Shown: piece after piece, positions 60,782 through 64,000 of the stretch
Layout: each line of letters starts with the position of its first letter
Numbering within the stretch: position 1 is the stretch's first letter
Source of the DNA: DATATV01 sp035551355
GTDB taxonomy: Bacteria; Actinomycetota; Actinomycetes; Mycobacteriales; Pseudonocardiaceae
Assembly (NCBI GenBank): GCA_035551355.1
Contig: DASZNF010000141.1
Location: forward strand, 124,001-188,000
Direction of reading: 5' to 3'
DNA length: 64,000 nt
Made by a program: the position numbers and the translations under genes
Notes under the pieces: model-generated
What the model was told of the DNA's origin: nothing
Seen by the model: only the letters and a program-made list of their open reading frames with translations
Databases searched by the model: none

Positions 60782-61779
60782 GGGACGAAGTTGTCGTCGG
60801 TGGCCGGGTAACCGGTGAACCGGCCGGTGGCACTGTCCACCCCGTCCAGGGTGCCGTTGCAGTTCGCGCAGAACGGCGCGGGTCTGCCGCCGCCGATGAA
60901 CTGGAACTGCGGGGACTGGGTGATCTCGCCAAGTGCGCTGGTGCCGTCCGGCTGGCCGGAGTTGGTGCGGTCCCACAGTGCCGCATTGGTCGTCTTCACC
61001 TCGGCGTGCCCCAACGGGTTGTCCGGGTGCGGGTATTCGTGGGTGGGCGGCTCGCCTTCCGCCCACGAGTAGGGACCGTTGGCCCGCATGGTGTCCACGT
61101 TGTGCTGCACGGTCGGATGCACCTGGCTGCCGGGGATGACGTCGTTGCGCCGTCCATTGATGCCCTCGTACACGTTGCCGGTGCGCCGGTCGACGCCGAC
61201 GGCGACGCACTGGCCCTGGGCCTTGCCGGACAGTGTGCCGTCCGCCTTGGCCTGCTGGTAGACCTTGCGCCGCTCCTCGCCCAGGTCGTTGGCGTACTGC
61301 TTGACCGGCTTGCCGTCGATCTCGGTGATCAGGCCGCCGGTGCGTGTGACCCGGTCCTCGTCCAGCGTGCCCAGTCGCTGGGTGTTCCCGTTCGCGCCGG
61401 GCACCCCGTCGGGATTGTTGATCGCCGACGACGGTGGCCGCTCCGGTTCGGTCGCGCTCGGCGCGGTGTCCCCGGTCCGGCCCCCGCCACCGCTGCCGCT
61501 CGCCGGTGGTTCGGTGTGTTCCGCGCCGGACTCGGCGTCCCTGGCGGTGGCCGCCTCCGCGTCCTTGCCGAGGCCCTGCTCGCCGTCCTTGGCGATGCCC
61601 TCGAACTCCTTGGCGACCTTGCCCTCGTTCTCGACATGGTTCTTGACCGACTGCTCGACCTTGTCGCCGGTCTCCTTGAGCACCTTCTGGTACGCCTCGG
61701 CGAAGTCCTTGCCCGCCGCCTTGCCGGTGCGCTCCGCGCCGTCCTCCAGCGCTCGAACGATCTCGTTGGTCACCGGCAT
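60778..61779 (-). CDS. Polymorphic-toxin-type deaminase (YwqJ-like)
   Basis: A 333-residue protein with toxin architecture. Residues 1-80 are helical and charged with no signal peptide, 81-118 a Gly/Pro/Ser linker, and about 140-333 a cytidine-deaminase-like fold. The zinc and catalytic residues are GHAEVKTTNAAL (H258, E260) and PFCANCNG (C304, C307), as in the YwqJ-type deaminases of bacterial toxins, which attack nucleic-acid bases. The preceding QGQCVAVGVDRRTGNVYEG is the usual first strand pair. ATG 61777-61779 is preferred (GGGG nearby); upstream in-frame GTGs are possible. Export could be by a type VII system; base specificity is unknown. Overlaps endonuclease V. Confidence 0.85.
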   Translation of the reverse strand: MPVTNEIVRALEDGAERTGKAAGKDFAEAYQKVLKETGDKVEQSVKNHVENEGKVAKEFEGIAKDGEQGLGKDAEAATARDAESGAEHTEPPASGSGGGGRTGDTAPSATEPERPPSSAINNPDGVPGANGNTQRLGTLDEDRVTRTGGLITEIDGKPVKQYANDLGEERRKVYQQAKADGTLSGKAQGQCVAVGVDRRTGNVYEGINGRRNDVIPGSQVHPTVQHNVDTMRANGPYSWAEGEPPTHEYPHPDNPLGHAEVKTTNAALWDRTNSGQPDGTSALGEITQSPQFQFIGGGRPAPFCANCNGTLDGVDSATGRFTGYPATDDNFVP

Positions 61780-61871
61780 CCCCAGTTCGCGGCCATGCGG
61801 ACCCCGCCACTGTACCCACGCGGCCACCGCCCCCGGGGGGGAAGTCACGATCTTCGCCGCCCGGTCACCGT

Positions 61872-63092
61872 TCAGCCGGGCCGTCGCAGGCTGACGTGGC
61901 TCGGCCGCAGATCGGCGATCGACCGCACGCCGAGCAGTTGCATGGTGCGCACGATCTCGGCCCGCAGGATCTCCACCGTCCGCCGCACGCCGCGCTCGCC
62001 ACCGGCCATCAGCCCGTACAAATAGGCCCGGCCGACCAGAACTTCCTTTGCTCCCAACGCCATCGCGGCCACGATGTCCGCACCCGAGCCGATCCCGGTG
62101 TCCACCCACACCTCGGCCTGGTCGCCCACCGCGTCCAGCGTGCCGGTCAGCAGTTCCAGCGGGGTCGGCGCGCGGTCGAGCTGCCGGCCACCGTGGTTGG
62201 ACAGCAGCACCGCGTCCGCGCCGTGCTTGATCATGTCCTTGGCGTCCTCGGTGTTCTGCACGCCCTTGATCACCAGCTTGCCCGGCCAGGACTCCCGCAC
62301 GTGGTCCAGATCGGCGAAACTCAGCGTGGGATCGAACATCGCGTTGATCAGCTGCTCGGCCGGGCCGTCGAAGGAACTCATCGCGGCGAACGCCAGCGGC
62401 TCGGTGGTGAGCAGGTTGATCCACCAGCGCGGGTGCAGCGCGCCGTCGGCGAAGGTGCGCAGGGTCAGCCGGGGCGGGATGGTCAGGCCGTTGCGTAGGT
62501 CACGCAGCCGGGCCCCGCCCACCGGGGTGTCCACGGTCAGCAGCAACGTGTCGTAGCCCGACTCGTGCGCCCGGCGGATCATCTCGTCCACCGCGGCCCG
62601 GTCGCGCCACACGTAGAGCTGGAACCACTTCCGGGCCCGCGGTGCGATCTGCGCCACGGTTTCGATGGAGGTGGTGCCCATGGTGGACAGCGCATAGGGG
62701 ATGCCGACGTCCTGGGCGACCCGGGCCACCGCACGCTCGCCCTCGTGGTGCATCATCCGGGTGAACCCGGTGGGCGCGAACGCGAACGGCAACGCCGACC
62801 GCTCACCCAGCACCACGTGACCGGTATCCACTTCGGACACGCCGCGCAACACGTTCGGGTGGAACTCCACCGACCGGTAGGCCTGCCGGGCCCGGCGCAG
62901 GCTTTCCTCCAGCTCGGCCGCGCCGTCGGTGTAGTCGAACACCGCGCGCGGCACCGAACGGCGGGCGATCGTACGCAGATCGGCGATCGTGTGCGCGGCC
63001 GCCAGCCGCCGGTCGATCCCGTTGGCCACGAACGGCCGGGGCCGCAGGATCTGGGCCAGCTCACCCGGCCGGGGCAGTCGCCGCCGCGTCAT
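61872..63092 (-). CDS. lldD: FMN-dependent L-lactate dehydrogenase (LldD family)
   Basis: A 406-residue alpha-hydroxy-acid oxidising flavoprotein, converting L-lactate to pyruvate. It matches the mycobacterial LldD2 pattern in full: ARRSVPRAVFDYTDGAAE near residue 45, FAPTGFTRMMHHEGE, WFQLYVWRDR, TVDTPVGGARLRDLRNG, KGVQNTEDAKDM and LLSNHGGRQLDRAP, where the active-site histidine and arginine lie, closing with VGRAYLYGLMAGGE. ATG 63090-63092 has GAGAGGTGG; a longer frame beyond it is not supported. It is divergent from the DapA-family gene. Confidence 0.94.
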   Translation of the reverse strand: MTRRRLPRPGELAQILRPRPFVANGIDRRLAAAHTIADLRTIARRSVPRAVFDYTDGAAELEESLRRARQAYRSVEFHPNVLRGVSEVDTGHVVLGERSALPFAFAPTGFTRMMHHEGERAVARVAQDVGIPYALSTMGTTSIETVAQIAPRARKWFQLYVWRDRAAVDEMIRRAHESGYDTLLLTVDTPVGGARLRDLRNGLTIPPRLTLRTFADGALHPRWWINLLTTEPLAFAAMSSFDGPAEQLINAMFDPTLSFADLDHVRESWPGKLVIKGVQNTEDAKDMIKHGADAVLLSNHGGRQLDRAPTPLELLTGTLDAVGDQAEVWVDTGIGSGADIVAAMALGAKEVLVGRAYLYGLMAGGERGVRRTVEILRAEIVRTMQLLGVRSIADLRPSHVSLRRPG

Positions 63093-63264
63093 CGCGCCAC
63101 CTCTCGTCGCACACCCGGACCACCCGAACTCCCTGGCGTGGCAGGGAATACCGGCGTGTGCCGCGGGGCCGGCACGAGGTGCTCGACCGATGGTAGACGG
63201 GCGCGCCACACCCGGGCCAAATTTTCCTGGCGTAACCCCGGCCGCTCGGAGGTACTCTCCGCCA

Positions 63265-64000
63265 ATGTCACTCGGCGCGGTGCTGACCGCCATCGTCACG
63301 CCCTTCGACGACCGGCTACGGGTCGACGAGGAGGCGTTCGTCACGTTGTTCCACCACGTCCTCGAGCACGGCTCGGACGGGGTGGTGGTGTCCGCCACGA
63401 CCGGCGAATCCTCCACCCTCTCCGACACCGAGCACCTGCGGCTGATCGAACTGGCCTGCACCGAAAGACCCGCCGGGGTCACCGTGGTCGCCTCCACCGG
63501 TTCGAACAACACCGAACACGGCTGCCTGCTCACCGAACGGGCCACCGAGCTGGGCGCGGACGCGATCCTGTCGGTCACGCCCTACTACAACCGGCCCAAC
63601 CGGCGCGGCGTGATCCGGCATTACCAGGAGACGGCCAAGGCCACCGACAAGCCGGTGGTGCTGTACAACATCCCGTCCCGCACCAGCCTGGACCTGCCCA
63701 ACGAACTGCTGGCCGAACTGGCCCAGATCGAGCGAATCGACTACGTCAAGCAGGCCAACGACGCCAACCTCGGCCCGGTCGACGGGCTGGGCGTGTACGC
63801 GGGCAACGATCACGTGTTCGCCCGCACCCTGGATTTCGGCGGCTGCGGCGGCATCCTGGTGGCCAGTCACGTGGTCGGCCCGCAGCTGAAGCGGATGGTC
63901 ACCGAACCGGAGAACCGCGCGGCGATCAACGCCGAACTGGCGCCGCTGTTCGCCGCGCTGGGCGTGACCACCAACCCGATCCCGGTCAAGGCCGCGCTCA
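63265..64000 (+). CDS. DapA-family dihydrodipicolinate synthase (partial)
   Basis: The first 245 codons of a TIM-barrel class I aldolase; the gene leaves the window on the right. VLTAIVTPFDD opens the fold, SATTGESSTLSDTEHLRL is the phosphate/pyruvate loop with the catalytic threonines, SVTPYYNRPNRRG carries the conserved tyrosine, and YVKQANDANLG the Schiff-base lysine. Those are all the residues needed for pyruvate condensation with aspartate semialdehyde in lysine and peptidoglycan synthesis. ATG 63265 is 6 nt after TACTCT (63253-63258), so likely leaderless. A non-lysine DapA homologue cannot be excluded. Confidence 0.88.
   Translation, partial: MSLGAVLTAIVTPFDDRLRVDEEAFVTLFHHVLEHGSDGVVVSATTGESSTLSDTEHLRLIELACTERPAGVTVVASTGSNNTEHGCLLTERATELGADAILSVTPYYNRPNRRGVIRHYQETAKATDKPVVLYNIPSRTSLDLPNELLAELAQIERIDYVKQANDANLGPVDGLGVYAGNDHVFARTLDFGGCGGILVASHVVGPQLKRMVTEPENRAAINAELAPLFAALGVTTNPIPVKAAL

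Noticed and set aside
61780..62424. N-terminal extension of the deaminase toxin
   Set aside because: The open frame continues upstream, but it overlaps the lldD gene and has typical shadow composition; the ATG at 61779 gives a sensible helical start.

Overview
This 64 kb window is very GC-rich, with dense, mostly short-spaced genes. It looks like a filamentous actinomycete. A Pseudonocardiales-like organism is my inference, from the gene set (TAP-type secreted peptidases, GlnR-type nitrogen control, WXG/polymorphic-toxin-like deaminase, MsiK-like ABC ATPase, many regulators) and from the many leaderless genes with a TANNNT box 6 to 7 nt before the start codon. No tRNA, rRNA, CRISPR array, insertion sequence or replication origin was seen.

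Layout. 1-5.9 kb: end of an amino acid permease, an acetamidase/formamidase, a divergent leaderless pair (dTDP-rhamnose 4-epimerase-like SDR and a beta-propeller lipoprotein), a polytopic membrane protein and a stand-alone LigD-type polymerase. 5.9-7.4 kb: a complete formylglycine-generating enzyme beside wrecked pieces of a SorC-type regulator and a sulfatase. 7.5-16.1 kb: secreted TAP-like hydrolase, amt-glnK under predicted GlnR boxes, an MFS exporter with a C-terminal double carboxypeptidase-regulatory-like tail, a frameshifted AhpD-like pseudogene, an acetyltransferase and an L,D-transpeptidase lipoprotein. 16.1-17.5 kb: secreted GH16 glucanase with ricin-type lectin.

17.6-29.9 kb is a putative biosynthetic gene cluster that I cannot match to a known product: HisC-like aminotransferase, trans-polyprenyl synthase, UbiA prenyltransferase, a QW-repeat terpene-cyclase-like protein without the DxDD acid motif, FAD monooxygenase, O-methyltransferase, TauD-type dioxygenase, GT1 glycosyltransferase, a free-standing condensation domain and a cytochrome P450. 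Overlapping starts and stops show that UbiA, the cyclase-like protein and the monooxygenase are translationally coupled. A glycosylated (mero)terpenoid carrying an amine- or amino-acid-derived group is the simplest reading, as inference.

30.1-43 kb: a carbohydrate-uptake locus (DeoR regulator, ribose-type ABC transporter, exported GtaA-like protein) followed by an exported GH92 alpha-mannosidase with two copies of an accessory module. 43-51.6 kb: threonine-dehydratase-like enzyme, a decayed phosphotransferase, ArsR and PadR regulators, a carotenoid oxygenase whose divergent promoter carries three identical TGACATGTCA palindromes, and an unrecognised three-gene membrane operon with a repeated domain. 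51.6-57.4 kb: an overlapping XRE, radical-SAM and FadR-type operon next to an AraC regulator and a tryptophanase-family lyase. 57.5-64 kb: MsiK-like ABC ATPase divergent from a ROK regulator, an endonuclease V whose start overlaps the stop of a YwqJ-like deaminase toxin, an LldD-type lactate dehydrogenase and the start of a DapA-family aldolase.

The observations I find most worth following are the deaminase-toxin/endonuclease V pair, the uncharacterised terpenoid-type cluster with its aberrant cyclase, and the Amt with glutamate in place of the first pore histidine.
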